Below are positions 1 to 12,428 of a stretch of DNA of 64,000 bases, in pieces (the stretch's first letter is position 1; every line of letters begins with the position of its first letter). The position numbers were made by a program, and so were the translations under genes. The stretch spans positions 1 through 64,000 of the forward strand of contig JARVKI010000026.1 in the NCBI GenBank assembly GCA_036674765.1, written 5' to 3'. The notes beneath the pieces are model-generated. The model saw only the letters and a program-made list of their open reading frames with translations. It made no database searches and was not told the DNA's origin. This stretch comes from Seiridium cupressi. Lineage: Eukaryota > Ascomycota > Sordariomycetes > Amphisphaeriales > Sporocadaceae.

Positions 1-2174
1 ATCAGTCTGTATCCTACCTATCTAGAAACTATCATCATCTTCGTGGCCTTTCACTCTGTTGCATAACCCATCTGACAGATATGGAGATAACACAGGGGTG
101 GCAATTAACACCATGGCACTTTATGCCTCTCTCATGTCACAATGGAAATCAAGTCACGACTCAAGTCATATTCCATCGCTATAAGTCATCAGAAACGCTC
201 CCAGGAAATAAACCACCACCACCAGCAGCAAGGAAAACAAGTCAATGCTCATCCAAGTGTGTGTTCTATATAAGTCACTGCAAAGCGAAGACGGATGGGG
301 GTTTGCAGTTTTCGACAACCATATGAGAGAATGCGTTCAGTGGTGAGTCAACGAATTTATGAGTGCTTCAAATCCTTATGGCTATCAAAATTCCAAGCCT
401 GCAGTGGCGAGCTAGGCATAGCCCAATTGTTAAATGAGACGATCATGATATGGTTCTTACGGGCGCTCGGTCAAGTTAAACGGTCAAAGCATGTTCCTAC
501 AAAGCGGCTGCCGTGGGCACTGGGGCTCGATAAACGCAACGTATTTTTGGGACGTTGCAATGGTCACGTCGACATACACCAGCCGCTTTTGCTTGGAGTG
601 GTTGTTTTCGTATATTCAAGAAGAGTTCTGATTATAATGACGTCTAGAATTTCAGGCGTAACTTGTTTTGATTTCCTATATGACTGGGAATATTCTGGAG
701 ATTTATTTATGGGATGTGATTTTCTCACCTGCTTGTATGTGAATGTCAAGATTTTCGGTGGATCTTAGTTCGCACTTTTTCTTCTTTTTTCCCTCCATTA
801 GGTTGTTGATCCACTATATATCCGTGGGTAGTTTAGTATGGCATTGATTTGAAATATTGACCCGTTTTGGTATTAAACATAAGGATGTTACACTGTTATA
901 ATATTATAGGTAAATTGATTATGGTTAGTTAGACGCCACTCATTTTCCCTTACGGTTAGACTTGTCCAATGTGATCCTTTTGTTGCCAACACATGTTTTT
1001 TTTTAAAAAAGAAATTTTGAAAGAATTACTATTAGATGAATTATTTATGAATAGCCTTATTTTTATGGAGCGAGAAATTGTGCTTGTTATAGTGCGCCAA
1101 TTTCCAGGAGATGCCGAAGGTAGCAAAATTGATTGCTCTTAGTATTGAACAGCCAAAACTCTTCCACCGCGCAGAATCGTCTGTGAAAATTGTACCTGTT
1201 GGTGACGTGGAAGATGGTCGACCTTCGATGTCTCTAGAATAATGGGATAATGGTTTTGTATAACAGATTGAAAAGTTGGCTATATGCATATTGACGCGCT
1301 AGCTAATAGCAATATCACTTCGTAGAATAGAAAGTGAATACTCTTTGATCCAGTTTGATCTTGATAGTGTTAATTAAGGAATGCAAAAACTTTTACAAAG
1401 ATTGCTTCGATCTCTGGCAGTGAAGTACATGGGTTAAACCTATCGGCCTCCACTCCATGGTTGGAATGAACTCAAACTGCAGATTATCCAGACGACAGTA
1501 GTAGCACTATGCAATCAAAGATTTTTTTTTTTTTTTTTTTCGCATATGCAGATTTGAGCATTAAATTGGAAGCAAAAGACATCAGATGGCAGGTCGTGCC
1601 TATTTATGTGGTTGTATTTTTTGGTCCCAGCTTCCGCGACCTTAATCCTGACTGTATTAGTTGACGCTTTGTTAGCTTTGAAGCAAGATTTACATCCGCA
1701 TCCTGGATTCAATGGACGATGGGACTCTGTAGGAATGACTGTAGGAATGACCAAGTACATAATCATCACTAGCTTTGTAAATGTGCAAGAGGTCATCGTC
1801 GATGGTGCCGCAAAGGAATCGAAAAGGTGGCAGTAAACGGTACGAAGCGGTACGCGGGATTTCAGTTGCATGTTTGGGCATGCTACAGTACGGCAGATGA
1901 TATCGATGAGATTTTGTATGGGATAGGACAAAAGAAAACACTTTGGAACAACGCAGCGAAATATATGGCACGGAAATTTCGATTCTAGACAGTCATCTTT
2001 GAACTCTCAATTGTGTCATTCGCGTCTGAGAATACTGTCTATCCCTTAATGCGCCTCTCGATGGTCCCTAGCATTACAAGGCCGAGACTTGTGATCCTTC
2101 CCAGTCTACCAACTCAATGAAGAAATCTTCAAAATGACAGATGCTCCAGTGTAATCTGTCCACCCTTCGTGTCT
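1..2174. other. Intergenic, no supported gene
   Basis: AT-rich sequence with scattered stops on both strands. The longest open stretch (about 295-768, plus strand) has no recognisable domain, no splice context and unremarkable composition, so I do not call it. A 19-base T run lies at 1522-1540 and a short tandem duplication of a 12-base unit lies near 1730-1753. Confidence 0.5.
1522..1540. repeat. Poly-T tract
   Basis: Uninterrupted run of 19 T on the plus strand in intergenic DNA. It is probably simple replication slippage or the A-tail relic of a retroposed sequence; nothing next to it shows which. Confidence 0.9.
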
Positions 2175-3059
2175 TTACCAAACGCTGATCAACTTGCCTT
2201 GCGAACCACTGTCACCAGCGCCTTGGTTGACTTGTTGCATATGTTGGATCGTCCAGAGATCATGCAGATCTGATATATCTGATTCCAATCTGACACATTT
2301 GTCGCGGAATCTGTCTGCCTTGGAGGTTTGGAGTTTGACTTTTGCTTCGGTCTTTTGGCTTGATGACTTGATCTCGAGAACTTGGGACATTAACTGAGCC
2401 ACTTTGCTTTCCAGGTCGTCGACATCTCCCAGCGCCTGTTCAGCTCGTCTCTTCTCAAAAGATAGCTCCTCCTTGCGTAGCCTAGCCTCTGTCTCGTGGA
2501 TCTCGATCTGGCATAATGCGTCCTTCAGTCTTTGTTCCAAATCGGAGATTTTCTCAGTCACAGTCGCAGTATTGGACCGAAGTACATCTGCTAGACTCGC
2601 ATATTGGTGTTTGGCAGCTTTGAGAGTGCCAATCTCGTCGTCGAGAATTTTCCTCAATTCTTGACTGCTGATGTACTGATTCTCGGCCTCCAACGTCACT
2701 TTGAGCATCTCGTTGATATGCTGATCGATGCTTAATGTCTGCATTCTCATGCATGTGCGAATAAGGTCGTCCATGTCGCATCGAAGAGTCTCCTCTGGAT
2801 CTTTGCTCCTTTGTTGCCAGTTTTTGTAGAGACAACCACGCTCAGCAATGAGCTGTTCCTTTTCCAAAGCCAATTGATTGTGTTGCGCTTCCATCGCTCG
2901 GAATTTGTCTTGTAGCTCATTGTGCGACTTGCATAGCTCATTGTAGACTTCTTGGAGTTCGTTGGGAGCTTTTCTTAATGGCGGACTTGATGCGAATTCT
3001 GGCATTGCCTCAGAACAGAGCCGGTACAGAGCCGAGAGGCCAGTGAATATGATATTCAT
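2175..3059 (-). CDS. Coiled-coil protein of unknown function
   Basis: The 294-residue product starts at the first ATG of a frame that stays open upstream to about 3308 without another ATG, so an upstream exon is possible. After a short hydrophobic N-terminus (residues about 3-16) most of the chain is Glu/Lys/Gln/Leu-rich with heptad spacing, as expected of a long coiled coil (roughly residues 30-270). Typical stretches are LEKEQLIAERG and KISDLEQRLKDAL. The tail is Gly/Ser-rich. No catalytic motif is visible. It could be a structural or septal-type coiled-coil protein or the main exon of a larger gene; I do not recognise the family. It stands alone between two gaps. Confidence 0.6.
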   Translation of the reverse strand: MNIIFTGLSALYRLCSEAMPEFASSPPLRKAPNELQEVYNELCKSHNELQDKFRAMEAQHNQLALEKEQLIAERGCLYKNWQQRSKDPEETLRCDMDDLIRTCMRMQTLSIDQHINEMLKVTLEAENQYISSQELRKILDDEIGTLKAAKHQYASLADVLRSNTATVTEKISDLEQRLKDALCQIEIHETEARLRKEELSFEKRRAEQALGDVDDLESKVAQLMSQVLEIKSSSQKTEAKVKLQTSKADRFRDKCVRLESDISDLHDLWTIQHMQQVNQGAGDSGSQGKLISVW

Positions 3060-4467
3060 AACTTTACAGGCGATGACCGATACTTGCCGGAGGGTCCATA
3101 AAATTATGCCTTTGCCTTGGTGAAAGCCCAGTAACAGCTGTCCGACAGCCTCAAATGATTGTTGAATTTTGCCGGTTATGAATTTATTTCCACTGATCAC
3201 CACGACAAATGTATTGACGCTCAAGTGAGAGTGGCAGGAAGAAAAGTCTTGACAGTGAAATAAATGGAGGTGTGATTGAGAACCCTCAGAAAATAATGAC
3301 GAAGACAATTTAATAGTTCATCCTTCGGGATAAGCTTGGTCTACAGATATTCAGAGCAATGAAAGAGACACAGTACCCAACTTCTTTGTTCAACAGCCTA
3401 GTTGGATTATTAAATCGCGATTAAGAAGTCATTGACTCCTTGCTTTTGGGGCCCACTGTATTGTTAAATTACTGGCATAATCTAGTTTCTCCCCTTACTG
3501 TATAACCAACCCGCGTTGTCAAAGAAGTTTTGCAAAGTGACAGTATACAAGTAGAACCATTGGCCGGCCTATCACAAAGAAACATTTGAGATGGATTGTG
3601 TGGGCTCAGGTTTTTATTCACGTGTCTCCCATTGTTCTGCAAGTCTCTGGCCCAACCATCGAGCGGCAGTGGAAGCCTGATTGCGTTATTGTACGGATAG
3701 ACAGGTAGATAAGCTGGCTGGTAAAGCTTAGTCTCGCCAAGTCGCGGCATGATGGCATGCGGCAGTGTGGATTACATATGATGCTGACAACTTTGCGGAA
3801 AGTGTGGTACTAATGCGACTATTCCCTTTTCCACGATCCAGTACTACCAGTGAAGATGCTAAAAGTATCTGATTTCTACCATTTTCGCATATTACCATCA
3901 GTTTTCTAGACTTGTCTTGGGTCGATGGGTCACAGCGTTTGTTGGCCAGTCAGACACGTCAACGAAATGTTTGGCAAATAAAAATGGCTCTAGACAGCGT
4001 TGTGACCAACTCAAATCCAAGAACACTCTTTATATCGTGTGAAGCGTCCAGACAGATTTGCCTGGACCTGTATTCAGATACCTACTGAAGTCGTTACTCG
4101 AGCAGATCCTAGTTGATGTACCAGAGTACTGATGTGGGGCCATATGTGAGCCCACACGGATCATCTATCTTCCCCGCGAAAGTTGCATTTTAGGTAAGCG
4201 TCGGAAGCTCGGACCTTGTGTTGACTTGTCGTACCTCGAGATTATCTCAAATAACGGAAAAGTCGCAAAGCCTGTCGCAATCAGCATTCTGCGTCGCGCA
4301 AACGCTCTCTAACTCTTGCCAGACACCAGGCAGATTATACGGTCCTTATGCTTTCTGTTCAATAGGTTCCGCTCAGGGACCTGTTGTCCCAGTTGTTCCG
4401 ATCCTCCCATTCTTTTCGCCATTCCCATCTTTTGCATCTAAGCGAGTTCCAAGAAGCTTGAACCGAG
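3060..4467. other. Intergenic, no supported gene
   Basis: Only short shadow frames. It contains the upstream regions of the coiled-coil gene (minus) and of the LAMTOR1-like gene (plus). No clear core promoter element could be singled out. Confidence 0.5.
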
Positions 4468-5057
4468 ATGGGTGTCTGCGCGTCTTGCCTGGGCAAAGGG
4501 CCCCGGGATTCCTACGATGAGGTGAGAGATGGTTCATCCTGTTGCAGTTCTTGTTGCTAAGGCTCTCTAATGCTCTGAGCAGGACGACGAATCACGTTTA
4601 CTCCTCGACGACCCGAACAACTTCCAATATGGCAGCTTTGGCGACCAAAACATGAATGCGCAAACCGATCCTCTCGAGTCGCAGCGAGAGATAGAGGCAC
4701 TGCAGAAGGTTGTTGCCAAGACATCAAAGTAGGAATGACTCGATTGTGAGGCTGCAGAGTACATGTGCTGATTTGGTTACCAGCAACCTGGTTGATATCT
4801 TCGAAATTGCTCCGCAGGAAACTCAGCAGGCCCATCCTGCTGTGCTTGCCGGCCAGGACGCCCGTTCATCCCGCTATCAAACCATCCTCTCGAAGCTTTC
4901 CGCCGACGATAGCATATCCGCGGGTACGGGCCTTGGCCATGTGGACTGGCTGAGCGATGATGACACGATGGAAATGCAGACGGACCCGCCTAGCGTCAAA
5001 GACGGCGGAGGCGAGCCTCTTGTGGGCACCTTTGCCGACGCGGCCGCAGTAGTATAG
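4468..5057 (+). CDS. LAMTOR1/Meh1-like lipid-anchored Ragulator/EGO subunit
   Basis: Three exons, 4468-4521, 4583-4728 and 4784-5057, give 157 residues; introns of 61 and 55 nt have GT...AG ends and keep phase. The protein begins MGVCASC, a combined N-myristoylation (Gly2) and palmitoylation (Cys4, Cys7) signal. An acidic DDESRLLLDD segment follows, then the helix around LQKVVAKTSNNLVDIFEI. This layout is that of the LAMTOR1 / yeast Meh1 (Ego1) family, which anchors the Ragulator/EGO complex and Rag GTPases to the late endosome or vacuole for amino-acid signalling to TORC1. The length fits the family. The assignment rests on layout and local similarity, not on a search. The start is fixed by the lipidation motif. 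Confidence 0.8.
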
Positions 5058-6496
5058 GAGCATCATCACAAATTAGATCTCGATCACACGATGCGAAGAT
5101 CTCGCAGGTCATGCGGCGGTGAGACATATGCAGTGTATGGAGGGAATACAACTTTGGGGCTGACGTGGCGGTTATTCCGTCCACATCATTACTCGCTTTC
5201 CGCCCTCAGCTCTTTGGCGGCGGCCCGGCAATCTTTCGCATGGGGGAAATGGGTCCGTTGTAAGGCCTGGAAGTCTTGAAACATGGAGTTCATACTGGTC
5301 ACTTTATTTTGTGTAACCCGAGTTCAGTCAGCACGCCTCTCATTGGGCTATGCTTGTCTTACTTGCCTCGAAGCGGCCAATCAGAGGACAGAATTGCATA
5401 TTTCCTTCATGCAACGGCCGTCAGGGCCATGGCCACGTGCACAATGGCCTCATCCTTCAACAAGGTGGAGCGGTATAAAATAGGCCCCGTAGTCTGGTTG
5501 TTTTTGATCTGAATGTCATCACACAATGCCCCCCCCCCCTCCCCCCCAAAAAAAGGACATTTTCCGCCGGAGATTCCTCCGGCTTCGGTGTACTTGGCAG
5601 AACTCTACTGCCTCAACGCTATCTGAAAGCGGATTGGTGTGGCGGCTTCATCTCCTGGAAGGGAACAGTGCACTTCCTCGTATTCGATCCCGTGCTTCTT
5701 GGTGGATGGGCAGAAGCGAGTCAGGTTTGGAATCCTGGCACCGCTACCAGTGTTTTACTACTAGCTCACGTCTTGTGTGCGCCGAGCTATTTCTCGACCA
5801 TTCCTACTGGGTTTGTGCGGCCCGGCCCATTGCCTAGGTACCCATTCATAGCCTTGACCGCCACAACGGGGTTTCCACTCTGCTGGGATTTTCTACGGAG
5901 AAGGCATGGGGACTAGATACGGCGTGCCCTCCCCTTGGTGCTACAGGTATGGTTCCTCTCTGCATTGGGCTGCAACCGCGGCCGAGCCATTTAGCTGCCT
6001 CAATATACCCCTCAAAGCTGGCGTCTAGTCTAGATTCTCCGGCTCCTATAGCGCGAGTTCCTCAGTGTAATACATCAAATAATCACCTTGGACGCTCGAT
6101 ACGTTGCGCTATGTGTCTAGAAGAGTGTGGCGGCATCCCGGCTCGGAGCCAAGAGCGACGAATATCACTATGACAGCTGAAGGCGAATCCCTCTTGGCCA
6201 GACGACGCGCATGGCCGTTGTTTTATTTTCCATCGTGACTGGACACTTTGCACACTATCCAACAAATGACTGCAGATTTGGCTGAGATACAACGCCCCTG
6301 GAAAAGAGCTCCCAAATACAACCAAGCAAGATCCGCAACCTCTGGCGGCTGCTCTGCACTTCTTTTTTTGCTTCTTCTGTCCTGTACTCGCATACTCAAA
6401 CACTAACATATTGGCTGCACTGATGACCGACAGCGCAGGCCACTTCCTCCATGCTACCTTCCTAGCCGAAATTCAATTGCTTTGCTGCCGGCGGTA
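5058..6496. other. Intergenic, no supported gene
   Basis: Contains a cytosine-rich low-complexity tract at 5529-5547 (11 C, one T, 7 C) and several small frames without recognisable content. The stretch 5526-5916 is open in two frames but shows neither a domain nor exon boundaries. Confidence 0.45.
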
Positions 6497-6829
6497 CTAG
6501 GATGTAGAATTCATACGGACATAGTGCTGTTGTTGCATAGTATAGATCGCATTCGATACCTCGGTCATATCCCTCTCGGCCTTCTCGATCGTCGCTTTCC
6601 GATTGCCCTCCCCCCGCCACCGATATATGTCGCTCTCGAGCTTGTTGTACTTCCGTTGCTTCTTTTCAATGTCTTTGCAAAGCTTGCACAGTTCCGGCTC
6701 TTGGTACGTGTTCATTACGAGCTTCAGCCCGCACGTTTCCCCGGTCCGATACTCTTTGTGGCATTGTTGTCGGAAGTGGCCCCATCGCCAGAAGCCGCAC
6801 GCCCAACGAGTCTGGTCGAAGTAACACAT
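6497..6829 (-). CDS. Small Cys/Trp-rich fungal protein of unknown function
   Basis: A 110-residue product from the ATG at 6829. It begins MCYFDQTRWACG and has a Cys/aromatic-rich first half (Cys at about 2, 11, 24, 33 and a CKLCK pair at 48-51), then a charged, probably coiled helix of about 50 residues. Small proteins opening with MC and spaced Cys/His are common in ascomycetes and have no assigned role; the Cys spacing suggests a metal-binding knot. The frame stays open upstream to about 6853, where a possible acceptor (TATAG) occurs, so a short 5' exon may exist. It resembles the N-terminus of the protein at 34679-35563 in general style only. Confidence 0.6.
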   Translation of the reverse strand: MCYFDQTRWACGFWRWGHFRQQCHKEYRTGETCGLKLVMNTYQEPELCKLCKDIEKKQRKYNKLESDIYRWRGEGNRKATIEKAERDMTEVSNAIYTMQQQHYVRMNSTS

Positions 6830-9800
6830 TTGGTCACGGATCACGTCTGGGATCTATATACTATACACAACACCAGTGTCAGTCCATCGTCGAGGGTTGG
6901 TCGGAGCCAATTCGCCCTGCAGCCCACACAATTCACTGGGCCATGCCTGGTGGCAGCTTCATGATGGAAATTGCTGACGGGGGAGATGACTCACATTGGT
7001 CGACTGTCTGTGGGAGTGAGAGACGATGCTTTCGAGTGGTCTCTGAGGGAGGTGGAGAGAATTGTGGTAAGTTGTCCGCTCGCAAGATCTTTCTGGCTAT
7101 TGATTAAATTCGAGATCAGGAAATGAGGTTGACTCGATACTTATAGCTGTTCCTGAACATGTTCCCAAGTCGTTGGCTCAATCTAGAGTTGATACTTACA
7201 TGGACGGTTCTTTACATGCGTTGGCAAAAGCTTCTAATCTGCCGTTGTCCATAGTTTCTACCCGACCCGTCCATAATAACTTTCGAGGATTGGTGGAGCA
7301 TCTTCACAACCTGTCTAGGAGTTGGGTTGCATAGGAAAGTGCTTGCAGAATTCAACCCAACATCGAACTCCAGATGATGTATTGCTGCCACGTCGGCAGA
7401 GGGGACGCGATGTCAAATGCTCAACGCTCCCCCACCTGTTCAGTACATCGATTCGGATACTTGGACGTGTTCTAGCAAGTAGCCCCATGCCCCGGCTCCT
7501 TGCCGGTCCCCTATTGGCCTGCTGCTAACACTCAACCGATAGTTTTTGTACTTAGCATGCATGCCAAAATTGGCTTGCAGACGCTTCGCATGCCGCCGGC
7601 TGCAGGCAGATTTTGACCTTCCACCTTCCGCCTGCGGCCGGAAAAAGAGGCCTGGCTCTCTCCTACTCCGTCCATCCCACATTACCAAGGCGGGCTCTGG
7701 GCTATTCGCGGGTCGGTCCTCACCACGGCTCACAGGTGGGCACCACAACTCTTCCAAGACAAGCATGAAGAGGAAATCACGGGGTTTGGCATCCACGTCT
7801 TGTTCCACTACATGAACCTGCATTCGCCTCGGTGCGTACTTACTTATTCCCTGCAGGACCCCCATTTTGTCAACTGCAACCACGGTGCGGCATGGCAAAG
7901 CCTTGCAGAATGTGGTTCAACCTCCCGCGTTGCCACAGATGTCCTCTCTGCAGGGGCTGATGGACCCGAGGCCTCATCATCCGTGGCCACCTCTCGCTTT
8001 CTGCTGTTGATCTTCCGGACGACATGATTGGAATCCCCCCGGCCGCCCCGTGTGTGTTGTTCAGGCCGGAGGAGAGCTACATTCAGGAAAAACACTGTAC
8101 TATCTGATGCAAACTCGGGATGCCTGCAGCCAACAAGCACAGCACATTGATATGGAATCACCAGGCGATATACCGGTCGACAACACTCTCGGATGTCCTC
8201 GAAACAATCCCCATACGTCAGAGAAGAGACGTATGCTGCATTAGAGTTCTGGGTCGTCACAGAGACCCCCAAAAGACAAAGCCGCCTTAGTCGATCGAAC
8301 AAGGTTGTGTTCCCTGCGGCCCGCGGCTCGATCCAGATAAGGGGCAAGAGGGGACTGGAGAAGTACCGCTGTATACCGCAGACATGTCCACCTACATGAC
8401 TTCGGATTAGATCAAAGTTTACTTCGGCTAGAAGAGGATAGGCAGGCCAAGGATCATCAACGGGGGTGGGTTGGCCGCTGCAAACGTGGCAAGGCCTCTC
8501 TGGCCACGGCCAGGTCCACTGTCCACGCTTGGTTGCCAAAGTTTGTCCAGGGCTACGGTCTTGCCCACAGGGGGCAACGAAATAATCACCCTCGGAGATC
8601 GAATTTCGTCATGGAACTAATTATTGCCTGGCTCTGGTAGGGAGTGGCGTTGGGTCTCTTTTCTATTCCAATTTGCTAGCCGCATGCTGGAAGACAAATA
8701 CGGGATTCAAAGCCATTGTCAGGTGGCACTACGGCTACAAAACTCTAGCTCAGCTATGCTCACAAGGTTTGTTGTACCAGGTAACCGGTAGGTGTTATGT
8801 TGTGTTCTGTTACACTGCAACAAATCGAGATGGTCAACATGACAATGGCACCTTTCCCACGCTTCCCGGGACTAGTACCGTTTACGACTATCAGGCTTGA
8901 GGTCTGTATGATTGCGTCTCAAGCTCAGGCATCAGAAAATACTCCGAATCTCACTGCCCAAGCTACCGGAAGCACGGCAGACATGTTGACCTGACACAGC
9001 ATACTGCGGTGGCATGACTCGGCTTGATATCCGAGTCCGCAGTTTAGCACAATCCGCAGAGCCCAAAACCTCTCGATTATGGAACTGATTGTAACTTTGA
9101 TTAAAATGGTAGTTTGTTTGTGAGATCAGACCCAGGTCGGCCACAGATGAGATAGTCATACTTAAACATCTGCAATTCAGTCCCCAAATCCTCACGACAT
9201 AGTGCAATACACTGGAAGAGCTGCAGCAAATTGCTGAAAATCGTCGACATGCAGGGGTCTCCAAGGCTGGGGGAAGAAAATAGGTCTGTGCCAAAGTTGA
9301 GATGGGTCCATGATCTGTAAACAAGACCCGTTCGGGAGGCCAGGCGTATTGAGTGGGCTCAAACTATGTACAACAATGCTGTCGATCACTTCTGGCCATG
9401 TTGATGCGGCCCGTTCCGTCTTTTTGCGTATGCGCTAGAGTTGTAGTCTGTTTACAAACTCGGAGCATTCGAGATTGGCGTCCCTGATCGATATCAACCT
9501 GAATTTTTCGTGATGGTGCAGCTCATGTTGAACTACTTGTGCATCCACCGGCCAGCGGCCAATCACTATTTTGGCGAGTCCAGCACCATCGCTGAGATGA
9601 GTGAAGCACGACAGCTTCTCGATACTCCCAATCACCTGAGCAAGGACAGGACTTGAGAGAAAGAGAGAAGCCAGATGACTTGTCCAAAGGGGCGGTGTTG
9701 CACGATTTGTGTTCTTCCAATACAAAAAATGAACTCACTCTTTGGACCATGGCAGAAGGGGCTGCACGGTGGGAAGTACAGAGAAACGTCCGGCAAGGAT

Positions 9801-12428
9801 GTGGTCCACCCTTGGACCTTGCACACGCTTAAATCACGAACTGGGCCTGCTTCTAGGCCAAGCTCGTACCTGTTTCCTCTACAGCCTCATAGACAGTGTT
9901 TTAGGCATCTCATTGGCCGGCTGCCACGAGGTCAGAAGCGCGGCCACGGCGGGACGTGCCTACGGCCTTTGGAGCGGCCACCAAAACAACCTCGATCCCG
10001 GACGACGTAAATTCTTGTAAAGCCACGGTACGCGGCTATTATGTTACAATCAATGGTTCGAGAGCCGAGCGGACACAGTCTCCCATTTACAGCAGCCAAG
10101 GCCCTTCCCACAATGTCGTATTACCTACCCCCATTTATATGCCTCGATACCATTCGCCATGGGTTACTTTAGCCATGTAGGCGTCGAATCAGGCATGGGA
10201 GAGGGCAAGTATCTCCCCAGGTTTCGCAAGGGACTAACGGTTTTGAGGCCAAGTCCACGGCCCAGCTTCTGGCTTAATTGCCCTAGCCCTTGCCAGTGTC
10301 TCCTGTTCACTGGTCTCTGAGTTGTCACTCCCTATGCCGCCTCCACATCGGCTGCCCTTAGCTACCCATGATTGGGACGGGGGAAGCACCCGGAGGGCTC
10401 TGTTGTACCTCCCTGAGTCGTCATGGTAGACATATCAATCAACCCTTGTCTCACACCGAAATAAGTTGAAGCGAGCATTGGATGCTCAGGATATCACTCA
10501 ATCGACCCCCCGGTCCATGACTCGACGAGGCTTGAAGCTCTCCCTACGCCAGGACTGTAGCCCGCGCTCTCTGCTTACTGCACGAGAATGGGGGCCGTTG
10601 AGCCGCAATACAAGACCTGAGGGATTGCAGCCCAATGAGTGGACTAAGAGCAAACATTCCATTGGGCTTCGATGCATGTAGAAAAGTCAGATGGCAGGTC
10701 GCTGCAAGTGCATGACCCGTTATCACGACCCGCCCGGGATCGACAACTGTTCATGCCCCCAAGCTCTGAACAGGGAAGTTGCGTACTGACAGGACTTGAC
10801 ACGCAGCTACAAGCCCGTCGGTACATGAACGTAAGGCGGGCTGCCTACTGCCATATCCCAGTGATGCCAGGTACACGCGACCACGGGTGCATGTAGAAGT
10901 CGACAGCTCACAAATAAGCACTGAAAACGGACATCATCCTCGAGGCAAGGCTGACAGGAACCGACCCACTCGGACAAGCAAGAGGAAGACCGTCCCATTC
11001 AGAAGTGACCTGGAAGTGTTGTTCAAAAGGTTGCGGCAAGTACATGGCCGGACAGCCAGTGATGGAATTTATCGGCTCCATACTCCCCGTCTGGACTAGC
11101 CGGATTCGGCTAGTGGCTGGGTTATACTCACGATGGCCCGGGGGCTGACAGATGCAGGCGTCGACAAAAGTGTTTGCATCTGTCGCCCTTGAACGCGATT
11201 GACTCCAGGGGTTACCGAAGATGCCCGTATGCGCGCAAGAGAGATGCAGGTCATCGTCCTGCCGGTGCGGTCTTGCGTCAGCCGTTTCTGCTGTCGAATG
11301 ATGGGTGGTCACAGGATACGGTCACATCCGAAACGCGAACTCCTTTGGTCCATAGTCCTAGGACTGCCTAGCTCAGCCAGGTGCCCTCCAAAGGCAGTCC
11401 GCTGCATCAGATTTCGAATGCACAGGCAGAGAGAGGCCGGTGTCGCCTCTCCGGTTTGGCCCCATTGAGAACCGCGGGTACTCAGGCATGGCCGGCCACG
11501 AGCATTGCTGCTCAGGTCGACGGTGCATAGATTGGCTAATGTACCTACATTGTACCTTCTTCACTGGCGGCAACCGCTGAAGCAAAGCGCTCGGTTGTCG
11601 CCATCCACGCGAACACAGCGCGGCGCATGTAAGGTAACACTGTATGCCAGGGATAGTGCGGCGTATGAAAATGGTGGGGGAACTGCCCCGCACACAGTGC
11701 ATATTCGTCATCTCAGTTAAACATCCCTGCCCCTCGTGACGCATCCGCGGTCTCAACCACGGCCTCCCTCTCCTCGTTTCGCTCTGCCCGAGATCCAACG
11801 ACCATCTCCTCGACCTGTTTTCTCGTCAGACGCCATAGCAGCGAGTTTTGCCGGGGACCGACGAGCTCCCTCATCACCCTGCCAGCGCCTAGCCTGCCGG
11901 CAACATCAACCGCGCCATCACCGGAACCTCAGCTCGATCGCGCCAGATGAGCATCGCGCCGGCGCTTCACTTGCTCGTTCAGGAGGTATTTACATAAGCG
12001 CACCTAGACCCTGGCCCAGGCTGCTCGCCTCATTCATATGTGATTGAAACCCCATACATATACGGGCTTTCTTACTCACAAGGGGAGGAACTGCAGCGCC
12101 CCACGATGATCTATTGGCGCCCGACCCTGTAAGCAGACCGTCTTTAGACAATCCCCTGGTTCCGCCGCCGCAGAAACGCCTTGTCATCGCCAGCTGGCAG
12201 ATTGTGGTGCCCCCCCGGGGAATACGGATACCAAGCTTGCGCTTCCCTCGCTGGCGGCAAGGTGCACCTCATCCTGCCTCTCCCTGGCTATTGCACAGTC
12301 TCATCCCACGCGCCATCTCATAGTGGACAGGCAATAGCTCTCACCGAGGGCGCATCGTTGCTCCAGTCATCCCGCGTCTCGTGCGCGCTTGGCACCCCGA
12401 TGAGAGACACTGCTCAGGCTATCGCTGC
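6830..12428. other. Long gene-poor stretch, no supported gene
   Basis: About 5.6 kb with many overlapping small frames on both strands but no domain, no convincing chain of exons and no tRNA. The longest frame (7844-8539, minus) lacks family features. The last part (11736-12428) is GC-rich and Pro/Arg-coding in several frames; it may be the 5' leader of the F-box gene. No transposon ends or long repeats were seen by eye. Confidence 0.45.

Noticed and set aside
295..768. 157-codon open frame on the plus strand
   Set aside because: Odd residue mix, no domain, no splice context, and surrounded by AT-rich non-coding sequence; likely chance.
5529..5547. C-rich tract as a possible regulatory element
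   Set aside because: Low-complexity run with no associated gene start; nothing to support a function.
7844..8539. 231-codon open frame on the minus strand
   Set aside because: GC-driven openness in several frames at once, with no recognisable segment or secretion signal.
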